A stretch of DNA of 64,000 bases. Source: Acidobacteriota bacterium. Its GTDB lineage: Bacteria > Acidobacteriota > Blastocatellia > RBC074. Location of the stretch: contig JACPYM010000057.1 in NCBI GenBank assembly GCA_016196035.1, positions 62,001 to 126,000 of the forward strand. Reading direction: 5' to 3'. Position 1 is the first letter of the stretch. Each line of letters begins with the position of its first letter. Positions 30,620 through 40,415 of the stretch are shown in pieces. Both the position numbers and the translations under genes were made by a program. Under the pieces are notes generated by a model. It was not told where the DNA came from. It ran no database searches and saw only the letters and a list, made by a program, of their open reading frames with translations.

Positions 30620-32725
30620 ATGCAACTTGAGAACGGCTCCCAATCCAAACTGATCGAGATGTACGAGGCGCGCGAGGCCATCCTCAACCGCCTCAACTCC
30701 GACGCGCTGCGCCCGGATGTCAGCGTTGTGCCGGGCAGTGTGCCCAGCAGCGTCCTTGATATTGATAAGTTCCTGCAAGCCGCCGTGACCGAATTAGGTC
30801 AGCGCATGGCGGTTGACCGTTGCAATGTCATCACGCCTTCGCCAGCGGGCGGGTTCCGCGTCAGCCACGAATTTTTAGGCGACGAAAGCCTGACGCCAGG
30901 GCTGGGCCTGAACATTCCCGCCGCGTTGATCCCGCTCGAAACCATTCAGAAACATCTGCCGAATGCGCGGCACTATTCGATTGACGACATACGCTCGGCG
31001 AACATTCCGCTCTGGGTCAAAACCACCTGCCAGTTGATCGGCACGCGCTCGGCCTTGATTGCGCCTTTCGTGCTGGGCGACGAATTGCTCGGCATCATCG
31101 GTTTGCAGTATTGCCATCAGCCGCATCAGTGGAGCCAAACCGAGATCAAGCTGGTCGAATGGCTCGCCAGCCAGGTCAGCATCGGGCTGCAATACACGCG
31201 GCTTTACAACGAGAAGGAAAAGGAAGTCGAGATCACCAAGGCGCTGTTGGAAGTTTCGAACGAGATCAACACGCGGACGGATTTCAACGAAATCACCGAC
31301 TTCGTGATTGACCGTGCGCTGGTGCAACTCAAGGCCGATTACGGCTGCATCGCCATTCTCGACAATCAGGGCGAGCATTTGCACTTTGACGAATTGCGGG
31401 CGCGGCGTGGTTTCGACCTGCGCAAAAACGTCGAAGCCCGCTTTCGCGAAGCGCGCACCTTGCGCTTGCCCGATCATCCCGCCATCAACGCCCTGGTTGA
31501 ACAGGGGCAAACCTTGCCGCTGGCCGATGCGCGCCAAACACCGCTGGCGCGCTATCTGTTCGCCAATGTCATTCGCGGCAAATCGGCGTTGATCGCGCCG
31601 CTGGCGAACAAGGAAAAGGTGCTGGGCATTATCGCACTGGTCTGGTTTCACGAAGCCGCGCAGTTCAACGATTACGATGTGCAATTGCTCAACGGCATTT
31701 CCAGTCAACTGGCGATTGCACTCGAAAAAGACCGCCTCGCCGCCGAAGTCATCCGCCTCAAACGTGAACTCAACGATCAGCGCGCGGGCGAACGCATCAT
31801 CGGCGCTTCGGCCAAGATTCGCCACGCCATCGGCATGGCCTTGTCGGTCGCCGACAGCAATACGACCGTGCTGATACAGGGCGAATCGGGCACCGGCAAA
31901 GAACTCATCGCCAGCCTGGTGCAGTTCAATTCGCGGCGCGCGGCGCGTCCGTTCATCAAAATCAATTGCGGTGCGATTCCTTCGACCTTGCTTGAAACCG
32001 AACTCTTCGGACACGAGCGCGGGGCGTTTACCGACGCGCGCTCACGACGCATCGGGCGCTTTGAGGAAGCCAACGGCGGCACGCTCTTTCTGGATGAAAT
32101 TGGCGAAATGAGTTTGCCCGCGCAGGTCAGCTTATTGCGCGTGTTGCAGGACGGCGAATTCACCCGCGTCGGCGGCAACGAAGTCATCAAAACCGATGTG
32201 CGCGTGATTACCGCCACCAACAAAGACCTGGAAAAAGAGATCGAAGAGGGCCGCTTCCGGCGCGATTTGTTTTATCGGCTGAACGTCTATCCGATTACGT
32301 TGCCGCCGCTGCGCGAACGCGCCGAGGACATCGAACAACTGATCGCCTACTTTATCGAGCGTTACCAGCAAAAGAGCGGCAAGCGCGTGGCGGGCATTTC
32401 AGACCGGGCGTTGCGCTTGCTGAAGCATTATGCCTGGCCGGGCAATGTGCGCGAGTTGGAAAATTGCGTCGAACGGGCAGTCATCGTCGCCGCCGGACGG
32501 CAAATCACCGAACACGATTTGCCCGAAGCCATGCGCCCCAACAGCGTGCCCGAGCAGAGCACGCGGCTGGAAATCTCGCTGCCGATTACGATGGAAGAGA
32601 TTGAACGGCTGGTCATCAATCAGGCGCTGCTGTTTACCAACAACGACAAAGCCAAAGCCGCGCGGCTGCTCAAAATTGGCCGCAAGACGCTGTACCGCAA
32701 GCTGGAACAGTACAAGAAACAATAG
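30620..32725 (+). CDS. Sigma-54-dependent transcriptional activator with GAF domains
   Basis: This is a 701-residue enhancer-binding protein. Two GAF-type sensor domains occupy about residues 45-200 and 205-375. The AAA+ domain follows with Walker A GESGTGKE (residues 421-428), GAFTDA sigma-54 contact loop (about 468), Walker B 'GGTLFLDEIGEM', and 'R(R)DLFYRLNVYPITLPPLRER'. A Fis-type helix-turn-helix is at the C terminus (NQALLFTNNDKAKAARLLKIGRKTLYRKLEQYKK). There is no receiver domain, so control is through a small ligand or gas in the GAF domains. It has only 20 bp from the DUF512 gene. The stop codon TAG overlaps a repeat (copy B). Confidence 0.94.
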   Translation: MQLENGSQSKLIEMYEAREAILNRLNSDALRPDVSVVPGSVPSSVLDIDKFLQAAVTELGQRMAVDRCNVITPSPAGGFRVSHEFLGDESLTPGLGLNIPAALIPLETIQKHLPNARHYSIDDIRSANIPLWVKTTCQLIGTRSALIAPFVLGDELLGIIGLQYCHQPHQWSQTEIKLVEWLASQVSIGLQYTRLYNEKEKEVEITKALLEVSNEINTRTDFNEITDFVIDRALVQLKADYGCIAILDNQGEHLHFDELRARRGFDLRKNVEARFREARTLRLPDHPAINALVEQGQTLPLADARQTPLARYLFANVIRGKSALIAPLANKEKVLGIIALVWFHEAAQFNDYDVQLLNGISSQLAIALEKDRLAAEVIRLKRELNDQRAGERIIGASAKIRHAIGMALSVADSNTTVLIQGESGTGKELIASLVQFNSRRAARPFIKINCGAIPSTLLETELFGHERGAFTDARSRRIGRFEEANGGTLFLDEIGEMSLPAQVSLLRVLQDGEFTRVGGNEVIKTDVRVITATNKDLEKEIEEGRFRRDLFYRLNVYPITLPPLRERAEDIEQLIAYFIERYQQKSGKRVAGISDRALRLLKHYAWPGNVRELENCVERAVIVAAGRQITEHDLPEAMRPNSVPEQSTRLEISLPITMEEIERLVINQALLFTNNDKAKAARLLKIGRKTLYRKLEQYKKQ

Positions 32726-32903
32726 ATCGTTGCCTGTGTGGGTGAGGTGAAAGGAGCACTGGGACGGTACCGCGCGCGTCAGCAAGCGGAGCCTCCGTAG
32801 TTGAGCCAGTGCGTCTGACTTGAGGCATCGCTTGCTGACGCGCGCGGTACCGTCCCGCTACGCGGCTTTTTCGTACAGCGAAGTGAAAGCCGGCTTTCAC
32901 CTC
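32723..32903. repeat. Palindromic element, copy B (opposite orientation)
   Basis: A perfect 28-bp inverted repeat (32761-32788 and 32829-32856, starting GGGACGGTACCGCGCGCGTC) lies within an element related to copy A. Read on the other strand, the flank CACTTCGCTGTACGAAAAAGC matches the copy A flank CACTACGATGTACGGGAAAACC. The left end is TAGATCG and the TAG is the stop of the sigma-54 activator. The right end is decayed. Confidence 0.8.
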
Positions 32904-32911
32904 GTCACTGG

Positions 32912-34834
32912 CTACAGCAGCGATTCAGCGACAGTGACGGTGGCGGTGTAACGCAGAGCCAAATCATCAACGGCCCGCAACAAAGACAACGCCCGTTCAA
33001 AGTCGTGCCTGGCGAGATTGGCGACCGTGCGACCCAAGTCAAAGCCCTCAACACTATTTGTATTCACCATCGAACCGCCACCGATCTTCAATTTTGTGAC
33101 CAGTTGGTTGTCGTCAGGGTCTAAGCCGGACTGATCGCGCGGCAATTGATTGGCCGTTTTGACAGCCGCGTCAGCCACTTCGTAGCCACGCACAAAATCA
33201 GTCAGGATATAGGCGTTGGCGATGCCGAGCAGAGCTTTGACTTTGTCCGGTGAATTGGCAGCGGCGTCAGCCTGACGGTATGCCTCTTCAAGCAGGCTGC
33301 CAGCGCGCGCCGTATCGCCTTCCTTGCGCAAGACCGTGGCAAGTTGGAAGAGCAAATAAGCACGCGCATCAGGGGCCTCGACATCCAAAGCATAGCGACG
33401 GGCATCGTCCCAGCGCTTTTCGGTCTGGGCGCGCTCGGCGGCCCGCTGGCTAATCCACGATTTCAAATCCCGGCGCAAGGTCAAATCAACCGTCTTGCCA
33501 GCAATCTCCAACGCGCGTTCTGCTTCCCCGGCTTGGCTCGCCGCCAAGGCGGCCTGCGCATAATAGTTGTCGCGTTTGTTAATGTCCGTCGCCTGTTCCG
33601 CACGTTCCAGGTTGTTTTTGATTTCGGCTTGCGGATCGCTGGGCGGGCGTTTCTCACTTGGCGTGGCATCACGTTGGGCATTCGTTTCCAAACTCTGGCG
33701 CGTCTTTTCGGTGGTGGCCGTGGTTAGCCGCAAGCTCAGCGCCCGCCATTCCTCCAACAAGGCTGGCTGAAACTCTGCGACCTTCGGCTCTAACAACTTG
33801 GCCGCATAGAACGCCGCGTTGTAGCGCCCGGCGCTATCGGGCAATTGCAACGTCGCAGGCTCAGCCACCCGCGACAAAATCGCGTAGGCTGCACTCAGCA
33901 GTTGCCGTACAACCAACGGGTCAACCGCAAAGTTTTTCGCCGCGCCAAAGCCATACCCATAGCTGGTTTGTCCATCCGCAATCCGCACCATCCCCGTGCC
34001 AAAAGGATAGGCGGTTAACATCAACAATTGACTCGGTAATGGAGCCGGATCGGCACGCAGGCGATTTAAGGCCTTGAGGTAAAGTTGATCAGCCAGCTTG
34101 CGGTCGCGCGCCGCCAGCCGTGGGAAATACATCGCGGCATTTTGAGTAATCGCCAACGCCAGGGCACGTGTGGCAATTTCCACCGAGAGTGCGGTTTCAG
34201 CTTCGAGCAATGAATCCGCGACACGCCATAATCCCGTGGCAGCGGCTTGGTTGTCCCCCAGTAACCGATTCAAATCCTGGTCGGACGTTTGATCAGGCTG
34301 CGTTTCGCGTAGCCGTTTCTTTTCCTCGATATATTTTTCGGTGTAACTGCGCCCCAATTCTTTATCGCGTTTGTTGACGAGGCGAATCACGTCCAGCAAG
34401 ACATCTGTCCGATTGAGATAGGCGCCCTCTATGATTTTCCGCCGATTGTCGTCGTTTGTGTCGCGATAGTAGTTCAACCCGGTGTCGAAGGCTTTGGCAA
34501 ACAGTTCCTTGGCGGTTGGTTGATCCTGCGGCCAGAGTAAGTCAGCCGCTCTGGCTTGGATGGTTGCGGCGCTGCGCTTATCCGCCAGCGCGCCTGCTTC
34601 CTGCGCCGCTTCACGCACCAGGGAAAGTACGCGCTGCTGTTGCGGGGTTAACTCCGGTTCAGGCTCTTTGGCAGCATTTTCTTTGGGCTGCGGCTTGGCT
34701 GGCGCAGCAACAGGTTTGGAGGCGCCGGGCGGTTTTGTTTTGGGGGCCGCGCCGGGGCTTTGTGGTTGGGCAAGGGCTGAACCCAGCAATACTGACGACA
34801 GAGCCAACAGAAACGCAAAATTTGCCTGCTTCAT
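32912..34834 (-). CDS. Secreted helical (TPR-like) protein of unknown function
   Basis: I place the start at MKQANFAF (34834), with GAGAGGCGG just upstream, rather than 56 codons earlier. The 640-residue protein has a signal peptide ('NFAFLLALSSVLLGSALAQ'), then a Pro/Lys/Ala-rich linker (residues 20-55). The long helical body shows TPR-like A/B helices such as 'QAALAASQAGEAERALEIAGKTVDLTLRRDLKSWISQRAAERAQ' and 'GDTARAGSLLEEAYRQADAAANSPDKVKALLGIANAYI'. It is presumably periplasmic. I recognise no named family. It diverges from the TonB gene, and a shared regulatory region lies between them. Confidence 0.75.
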   Translation of the reverse strand: MKQANFAFLLALSSVLLGSALAQPQSPGAAPKTKPPGASKPVAAPAKPQPKENAAKEPEPELTPQQQRVLSLVREAAQEAGALADKRSAATIQARAADLLWPQDQPTAKELFAKAFDTGLNYYRDTNDDNRRKIIEGAYLNRTDVLLDVIRLVNKRDKELGRSYTEKYIEEKKRLRETQPDQTSDQDLNRLLGDNQAAATGLWRVADSLLEAETALSVEIATRALALAITQNAAMYFPRLAARDRKLADQLYLKALNRLRADPAPLPSQLLMLTAYPFGTGMVRIADGQTSYGYGFGAAKNFAVDPLVVRQLLSAAYAILSRVAEPATLQLPDSAGRYNAAFYAAKLLEPKVAEFQPALLEEWRALSLRLTTATTEKTRQSLETNAQRDATPSEKRPPSDPQAEIKNNLERAEQATDINKRDNYYAQAALAASQAGEAERALEIAGKTVDLTLRRDLKSWISQRAAERAQTEKRWDDARRYALDVEAPDARAYLLFQLATVLRKEGDTARAGSLLEEAYRQADAAANSPDKVKALLGIANAYILTDFVRGYEVADAAVKTANQLPRDQSGLDPDDNQLVTKLKIGGGSMVNTNSVEGFDLGRTVANLARHDFERALSLLRAVDDLALRYTATVTVAESLL

Positions 34835-35096
34835 AGAACCGCCTCTCGTATTTTTCACTAACTGAGACCGATATAATGCGAGGCTGCTGGTGAACCTTGC
34901 ATCCGAAGGAAATATACAGACATCGAACGCGCCGTTTGCAGTGGCATTGTAGGTGCGTATCCAACGCGGAGCAACTCCGGCGCAAAACCGGTGCAAGATC
35001 AATCTGATATGGCGTTCAACCTGTGGTCACACAAGCGGTTGTCTTGCTTTTGCTGATTTTGGAGCTTAAGATTCGCGCACGAGAGGTGAGGTAGAA

Positions 35097-36710
35097 ATGA
35101 AAATTTGTCCGACTTGCCAACAACAATATCCAAACGGTTTTCAATATTGCCCCAATGATACTGATGTACTGGTGACTGCCGAAGAATATCTGCGGCGCAC
35201 CAAACCAATTGCACAAACACCTCCCCAGATGGAAGCCCCCGCGCGAGCCACAAGTGAAGCCCCGCAGGTAAGCCGTCAACCGGTGAGTGAAACAGCTAGA
35301 ACAGCAGTAACGGAGTCTGTACCGCCTACGGCGCCGTTCACCACTCCGCTGTCTACGCCGCGCGCTGAGACGACCGTTGCGCGGCAGCGCTCGGTTGCCG
35401 CACCGACGACGCCCCTGAATGCGCCAATCAGTCAGCCGCCGGCCAGCGGGCTTAACCAAAGTCAGCGTGCCGCCGCGCCCACCAACCAAGCGCCGGCGAA
35501 TGGGAATCAGGCGAAAATTGGCTCGGCAGCAGCTAGCGCGGGAATTGTCGCCGGTACAGCTTTTGGCACAAATGCGGGGCTGAGCTTTTCGATGCCTGAA
35601 CCAGGCAGTCTGATTCAACGGCTCAGCGCGGCTATTCAAAACATTTCGGATAGTTTTGCGAAAGGTGGCGGCAAAGCGGGCGACACGGGCGATTTCAAGT
35701 TCCTGCTCAAAGACGAAACCCTGGTGTCGCGTATCGGTCGCGAGTTGAATACCGCCGCGACTGATTTCAAGCGCGATCCCAAGACCTTTGTCGTCGCCAC
35801 GATCAAAGGCGAAGGCACGAGCAAGCAGCGCCAGCGTTGGTTGTTAAATGGCATGGCTGGCGCCGTGATCACCTATTCATTCATCTTCTTCCTTATTCCC
35901 GCCATCCTGTTTTTGCTGGGCGTCAAAAAGATCGAAGCCGTCGAAGCGAAGAGGGATGAGCCGTTGGAAATGCTGGCCGAACTCACAGCGATGCCGAAGG
36001 ACACGAACAAGCCGAAATCGGCGGATAAGGCCCTCGGTAGCAAACCGATTCCGAAGAAATCCGCCGGCGGTGGCGGCGGCGGACGCGAACAACCCACGCC
36101 GCCCAGCAAAGGCCGCCCACCGCTGATGGCCTTGACGCCGCAAATCATTTTGCCGAACCCCGAACCGCCGAAGATCAAGAATCCTTCGCTGGTTGTGGCT
36201 TCGACAATTTATGGCGATCCGAAGTCCATGCCGACTATGAAAGGCCCGATTGGCGATCCGCTGGGCGTGCCCGCACCGCCCTCAAGCGGCCCTGGCAAAG
36301 GCGGTGGCATCGGTAGCAGTGATGGCACAGGCGTGGGCAGAGGCCAGGGTGGCGGTCTGGGCGCGGGCCGTGGCGGTAACACCGGCGGCGGCGACATGGA
36401 TATTGGCGGCGGGCGCGGCATCGAAGAGATGGGCAAGAACGGCGTCGGACGTCCGACCATCCTTTCCCGCGAGAAAGCCAAATACACCGAAGAGGCGCGG
36501 CAGAACAAAGTTCAGGGAACGGTGGTGCTGAGCGTCATCTTCACGGCGGATGGCCGCATCACCAATATCCGCACGATCCGCGGCCTGCCCGATGGCTTGA
36601 CGGAAAAGGCGATTGAGGCGGCACAAAAGATTCGCTTCCAACCCGCCACCAAGAACGGCCAGGCGGTCAGCGTGCGCGGCAATCTGGAATTCACCTTCAA
36701 CTTGTATTGA
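35097..36710 (+). CDS. TonB-like energy transducer with N-terminal zinc ribbon
   Basis: This 537-residue protein begins with a zinc ribbon (MKICPTCQQQYPNGFQYCPNDTDV). A low-complexity Pro/Ala/Thr stretch follows, then one membrane helix at about residues 253-275 (AVITYSFIFFLIPAILFLLG). A long periplasmic linker rich in Gly/Pro comes next, with poly-Gly at about 320-440. The TonB C-terminal domain (about 455-537) contains 'YTEEARQNKVQGTVVLSVIFTADGRITNIRTIRGLPDGLTEKAIEAAQKIRF'. The C-terminal domain contacts TonB-dependent receptors. ExbB/ExbD genes are absent. A cytosolic zinc ribbon on a TonB is unusual and recurs in other proteins here. A 20-bp hairpin follows the stop. Confidence 0.9.
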   Translation: MKICPTCQQQYPNGFQYCPNDTDVLVTAEEYLRRTKPIAQTPPQMEAPARATSEAPQVSRQPVSETARTAVTESVPPTAPFTTPLSTPRAETTVARQRSVAAPTTPLNAPISQPPASGLNQSQRAAAPTNQAPANGNQAKIGSAAASAGIVAGTAFGTNAGLSFSMPEPGSLIQRLSAAIQNISDSFAKGGGKAGDTGDFKFLLKDETLVSRIGRELNTAATDFKRDPKTFVVATIKGEGTSKQRQRWLLNGMAGAVITYSFIFFLIPAILFLLGVKKIEAVEAKRDEPLEMLAELTAMPKDTNKPKSADKALGSKPIPKKSAGGGGGGREQPTPPSKGRPPLMALTPQIILPNPEPPKIKNPSLVVASTIYGDPKSMPTMKGPIGDPLGVPAPPSSGPGKGGGIGSSDGTGVGRGQGGGLGAGRGGNTGGGDMDIGGGRGIEEMGKNGVGRPTILSREKAKYTEEARQNKVQGTVVLSVIFTADGRITNIRTIRGLPDGLTEKAIEAAQKIRFQPATKNGQAVSVRGNLEFTFNLY

Positions 36711-36726
36711 AGCACCGCGAACAACA

Positions 36727-36773
36727 GGCAAAGCAAGAAGGCGGAGTCAAAAGCTCCGCCTTCTTGCTTTGCC
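36727..36773. terminator. Perfect 20-bp hairpin, possible bidirectional terminator
   Basis: GGCAAAGCAAGAAGGCGGAG (36727-36746) and its perfect complement (36754-36773) with a 7-nt loop TCAAAAG lie between the TonB gene and the convergent sialidase gene. There is no clear T-tract, so it may act as a structural terminator or a small palindromic repeat. Confidence 0.6.
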
Positions 36774-36825
36774 TATAAATAACCTACTCAGCCCTGGTGC
36801 GGTGCGCCTACAACACAGTTCAGCC

Positions 36826-38103
36826 TCACTTCGACATTACCCACTCCTCGTTAAAATGCGCGTGCTTGATCGCTTTGCGGCGCTGCTTCTCTTCCGCATC
36901 CAACTCGACTTCCTTGCGATTGAGGTGGTAGCTGTAACTGGCGTGCAATGAACTGTCACGCGCCTGAATGATCGAAGGGTAGTGAAACCGTCCGGCTTCC
37001 GGCCCAGGCGGGTCATATTCAAGTTGCCGCTTCCATTTCCAAGTCTTGCCTTCATCATCCGAAAGGGCGACCGTTAAGCTGTTTCGTTCGCGTTCGGTGT
37101 CGTTATAAATCAGCGCCCAATGGCCATTGCGCAAACCAATCACCTCTGCGCCCGAACCGGGATTCGGCAGTTCGCTGTCAGTGACCGGACTCCAGGTTTC
37201 ACCGTGATCCCGCGAGGTGCTCTGTTGCAGCCGCTTTGGCGCGGGGCCGTTGTCCCGCATCAACGTGTAAAGTGAGCCATCCTGTTTGCGCACGATGCTG
37301 GGCTGAATGTTGCCGCCGCCGATCAACGGCGTACTGGTATGCCAGGTTTGCCCCCAATCATCGCTAATGGCCATCAGTGAAAACGAAAAGCCATCGCTGT
37401 AAAGTGGCACGATCAGCCGCTGTTTGCCTGTGGGCAGCGTCAACACAAACGGATGGGCGCGCGTCATCCAGCCCAAACGCCTGGAGAGTTTGTCAGAGGC
37501 CAGTTTGCGAATCCGCGCCATATACGCCTGCAACGTTTCGCGCGGTGCCTCAGGGGAGATTGGTTGCTGTTTTTCCCACTCAGCCAACACACGGTTGACG
37601 GTTGCTTCAAACTCGGGGCCGGGTGTGACGTGTAAGACCTCTTGCCAATCCCACTGCGGCGGGCCGTCGGCTGAATAGCGCGAGGCGATCTTGTATTTCA
37701 TCAAGGCCGATTCCCACTGATTGGCCAGGATCGTTGGCCACAGCAGCCACAAGCGCCCGCGCGGGTCTATGAACATCGTGCAGTTCGTATCGGGATAACC
37801 AGGCGTATCGGCTAGCGTGAAGCGCGGCGACCATTGCCGGGCGCCTTTGCGTAACCGCGCACCTTCGACGATCACATCATCGGCCGTGCGCTCGCCCGAA
37901 CCGTGAAACCAGCACACCAACAAATCGCCGTTCGAGCATTCGATGATACTTGAGGCGTGGTTGTGCCAGTGTTCCAGCGGAAAGATCAGTTCGGCGGTGT
38001 GAAAGGGGGCGGCGGTACGCGCGGCAGCGGTTGAATTAATGATTCGCAGACAACCGGCGATGAGGGCGAGGCTGCCCAAGCCAAGTAATAGTTTGTTCTT
38101 CAT
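36826..38103 (-). CDS. Sialidase-family (BNR repeat) lipoprotein
   Basis: The start at 38103 (AGAAGG SD) gives 425 residues and a lipobox (LALIAGC, Cys at about 18), so it is probably a lipoprotein of the outer membrane or periplasm. The body has BNR/Asp-box-like repeats such as 'AISDDWGQTWHTSTPL', 'TSRDHGETWSPVTDSEL' and 'ALSDDEGKTWKWKRQL'. This is a sialidase-type six-bladed propeller (PF13088-like). Such proteins cleave or bind sialic-acid-like sugars, although many in soil bacteria act on other glycans. Active-site residues cannot be confirmed by eye. Confidence 0.83.
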   Translation of the reverse strand: MKNKLLLGLGSLALIAGCLRIINSTAAARTAAPFHTAELIFPLEHWHNHASSIIECSNGDLLVCWFHGSGERTADDVIVEGARLRKGARQWSPRFTLADTPGYPDTNCTMFIDPRGRLWLLWPTILANQWESALMKYKIASRYSADGPPQWDWQEVLHVTPGPEFEATVNRVLAEWEKQQPISPEAPRETLQAYMARIRKLASDKLSRRLGWMTRAHPFVLTLPTGKQRLIVPLYSDGFSFSLMAISDDWGQTWHTSTPLIGGGNIQPSIVRKQDGSLYTLMRDNGPAPKRLQQSTSRDHGETWSPVTDSELPNPGSGAEVIGLRNGHWALIYNDTERERNSLTVALSDDEGKTWKWKRQLEYDPPGPEAGRFHYPSIIQARDSSLHASYSYHLNRKEVELDAEEKQRRKAIKHAHFNEEWVMSK

Positions 38104-38241
38104 TTTGACCTTCTGCTTTTTGAATGTGATGATGTCGCTTGCCCGGCAGTGAATTTCTGGTAACGGCACCCGCCGTGGCTGCGTCATGAAACGTTGAACC
38201 TGCTCAACCCGTTACGAAACCAAGCAATTAAATTCAGATCC

Positions 38242-39498
38242 ATGCATCAGGTAAAACTCTATCTTTCGGCGACAACTTTTTTACTACTCACCGCACTCTT
38301 CTTTTCCGGCTGCAATAAAAACGAACCGCAAGCTGCCGCTTCAAAGGGTGGTGCGGGGGGTGGTGCAGGCGGAGGCGCAGGCAAAGGCGAAACCTCCAAA
38401 CAGCCACCCAAAGCAGTCAAGGTAGCCCAAGCCAGCGAACGTTCCATCAATCGCACCGTCGAAGCGCCTGGCGCATTAGCGGCGGATGAACAGGCAACCA
38501 TTAGTTTTAAGGTGGCGGGCCGCTTGGACAAGTTGCGCGTTGACCTTGGCACGCCCGTCCGGAAAGGTCAAATTATCGCGCAGCTTGAAACGCAAGACTT
38601 TCAATCGCGCGTCAATCAGGCCCAAGCGGCCTTGCAACAGGCGCGCGTGCGGCTGGGGCTGCCGCCCGACGGCGACAAGGACGAAATCAATATCGAAAAC
38701 ACAGCGCTCGTGCGCCAAACCCGCGCGCTGCTGGAAGAAGCCAAAAGTAACCTGGACCGCACCAGCCAACTGGTCAAAGAGGGTGTTCAACCGCGTGCCG
38801 AATTAGATCGAGTGGAGTCCGGTTATAAAGTCGCCGACAGCCGTTACCAGGACGCCATCGAAGAAGTGCGCAATCGCCAAGCCGTCCTCTTGCAGCGCCG
38901 CGCCGAATTACAATCGGCCCGCCAGCAACTGGCCGAAACGACGCTATACGCCCCTTTTGATGGCTCGATCCGCGAGCGCAAAGCGAACATGGGCGAGTAT
39001 CTGGGGGCTGGCGCCTCTGTCGTCACAGTAGTGCGGCTGCATCCGTTGCGGCTGCGGATTGAAGTGCCCGAACGCGATGCCCAAGGCATTCGGGCCGGAC
39101 AACCGGTGCGTGTCACAGTGGAAGGCGAATCAGACGTGGCCAGTGGCCGCATCGCCCGCATCAGTCCGGCCATTCAGGAACAAAGCCGCACCCTCATCAT
39201 TGAAGCCGAAGTTGAAAATCAGCGCGGCAAATTGCGCCCCGGCTCTTTTGCCAAAGCCATTATCCAAACTTCCTCCAGCAACCAGGTCGTCACGGTGCCG
39301 CCCGCCGCCGTCGTGACATTTGCCGGGATTCAAAAAGTGTATACGATCAAGGATGGCAAGGCCGTTGAAATCAACGTCGTCGTAGGCCGCCGCGATAATG
39401 ACTGGGTCGAAATCATCGAAGGTCTAAAGGCCAATGCCACCGTGGTGCTTGCGCCGGGTAATTTAGCTCCCGGCCAGCCTGTCACAATTACGCCCTAG
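38242..39498 (+). CDS. RND-type efflux membrane fusion (HlyD/AcrA-like) lipoprotein
   Basis: I use the ATG at 38242 (418 residues) because it places a signal peptide and lipobox (LTALFFSGC) at the N terminus. After a poly-Gly linker come the two lipoyl half-motifs ('ALAADEQATISFKVAGRLDKLRVDLGTPVRKGQIIAQLE' and 'ETTLYAPFDGSIRERKANMGEYL') bracketing a long alpha-hairpin (about residues 130-240). A beta-barrel domain ('VRLHPLRLRIEVPERDAQGIRAGQPVRVTVEG') and a membrane-proximal domain follow. It would bridge an inner membrane pump and an outer membrane channel. No pump or channel gene follows, so it is an orphan adaptor in this window. Confidence 0.9.
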   Translation: MHQVKLYLSATTFLLLTALFFSGCNKNEPQAAASKGGAGGGAGGGAGKGETSKQPPKAVKVAQASERSINRTVEAPGALAADEQATISFKVAGRLDKLRVDLGTPVRKGQIIAQLETQDFQSRVNQAQAALQQARVRLGLPPDGDKDEINIENTALVRQTRALLEEAKSNLDRTSQLVKEGVQPRAELDRVESGYKVADSRYQDAIEEVRNRQAVLLQRRAELQSARQQLAETTLYAPFDGSIRERKANMGEYLGAGASVVTVVRLHPLRLRIEVPERDAQGIRAGQPVRVTVEGESDVASGRIARISPAIQEQSRTLIIEAEVENQRGKLRPGSFAKAIIQTSSSNQVVTVPPAAVVTFAGIQKVYTIKDGKAVEINVVVGRRDNDWVEIIEGLKANATVVLAPGNLAPGQPVTITP

Positions 39499-39642
39499 CA
39501 TCTGGGAAGGCGGATGACCAAGCCGCACAACTTCGTCATTCGCCCACCCTACGCCTAACCTGCGGCAATCCAACCGCACAGACAATCCGCCCTTTTCAAG
39601 ACCTGCTAGACTTCGCTATAGCTTTCAAGAAAAAGAAATTCT

Positions 39643-39724
39643 CCCACGAAGCTACACGAAGAAAACACGAAGCAGGATTGCTTTGTATTTCTTTCTTCGT
39701 GGATTCTTCGTGTGGCTTCGTGGG
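39643..39724. repeat. Palindrome of CACGAAG units
   Basis: The arms 39643-39672 and 39695-39724 pair imperfectly. The left arm reads CCCACGAAGCTACACGAAG..., with CACGAAG repeated in both arms. It is a long hairpin in the gene-poor interval 39499-39807 between the adaptor and Nudix genes. Nothing else was found in that interval. Confidence 0.65.
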
Positions 39725-39807
39725 GAAAATCATTATCTTGAAATCTATGGCAGCGCCCGGTATGCTGCGCCTGCTTTCGCAGACCTGTCTAAAACCAAGA
39801 GAACACC

Positions 39808-40407
39808 ATGAAGGATTTCGCAGCGGACAACCTGGCCGCTCCGTGGCAAGGTTTGCAGGCCCGGTTGTTGCGCCTGGAACATTTGCCAATTGAACCCGCA
39901 CGCATTGCCCAAGCCGCCGTCACGCTCATCCTGCGCGCCGAACAGTCCGAAGCACAGGCCCTGATTATCAAACGCGCCGAGCATCCGCACGATCCGTGGT
40001 CGGGTCATCTGGCGTTGCCGGGCGGGCGCGCCGACGATATTGACGAAGATTTGCTGGCCACGGCGGCGCGCGAAACGCTCGAAGAGATTGGCTTGAACCT
40101 GCACGCTGGCGGTCAGTTTCTGGGCCGCCTGCCCAAGCTATCACCGAAAAATCCACGCCTGCCGCAGCTTGAAATCACGCCGTTTGTCGCCCTTGCGCCC
40201 GCCGCCTTCAAGCTACAATTCAGCGCCGAAGTCGCGGACGCCTTCTGGATTTCACTGCCGCAACTCAAACAGGAAGGGATGTCCAGCCGCCACACCTGGA
40301 CGGTGGATGGAGTTGAGCGTGCCTGGCCGGCTTATCCTTCTTCACGCGGCCCGATTTGGGGTATCACGGGCCGCATCCTGAACGACTTCCTAAACCTCTT
40401 TGAGTAA
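39808..40407 (+). CDS. Nudix hydrolase (CoA-pyrophosphatase-like)
   Basis: This is a 199-residue protein with the Nudix box GGRADDIDEDLLATAARETLEEIGL (about residues 71-95; G-x5-E-x7-RExxEExG-x), preceded by 'WSGHLALPGG'. The arrangement ('SGHLALPGGRAD...') matches the CoA/acyl-CoA pyrophosphatase (NudL/YeaB-like) subgroup. It hydrolyses a nucleoside diphosphate linked to another moiety, using Mg2+ held by the REEExG glutamates. Its stop lies 8 bp before the APC permease, so a short operon is likely. Confidence 0.9.
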   Translation: MKDFAADNLAAPWQGLQARLLRLEHLPIEPARIAQAAVTLILRAEQSEAQALIIKRAEHPHDPWSGHLALPGGRADDIDEDLLATAARETLEEIGLNLHAGGQFLGRLPKLSPKNPRLPQLEITPFVALAPAAFKLQFSAEVADAFWISLPQLKQEGMSSRHTWTVDGVERAWPAYPSSRGPIWGITGRILNDFLNLFE

Positions 40408-40415
40408 CGCGCACG

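Noticed and set aside
32670-32900. A minus-strand frame over repeat copy B (VAGRYRARQQA)
   Set aside because: It is explained by the palindrome and overlaps the end of a clear gene.
39540-39600. GCCTAAC at about 39552 as a possible attC start
   Set aside because: No GTTRRRY partner or complementary arms are found within 150 bp.
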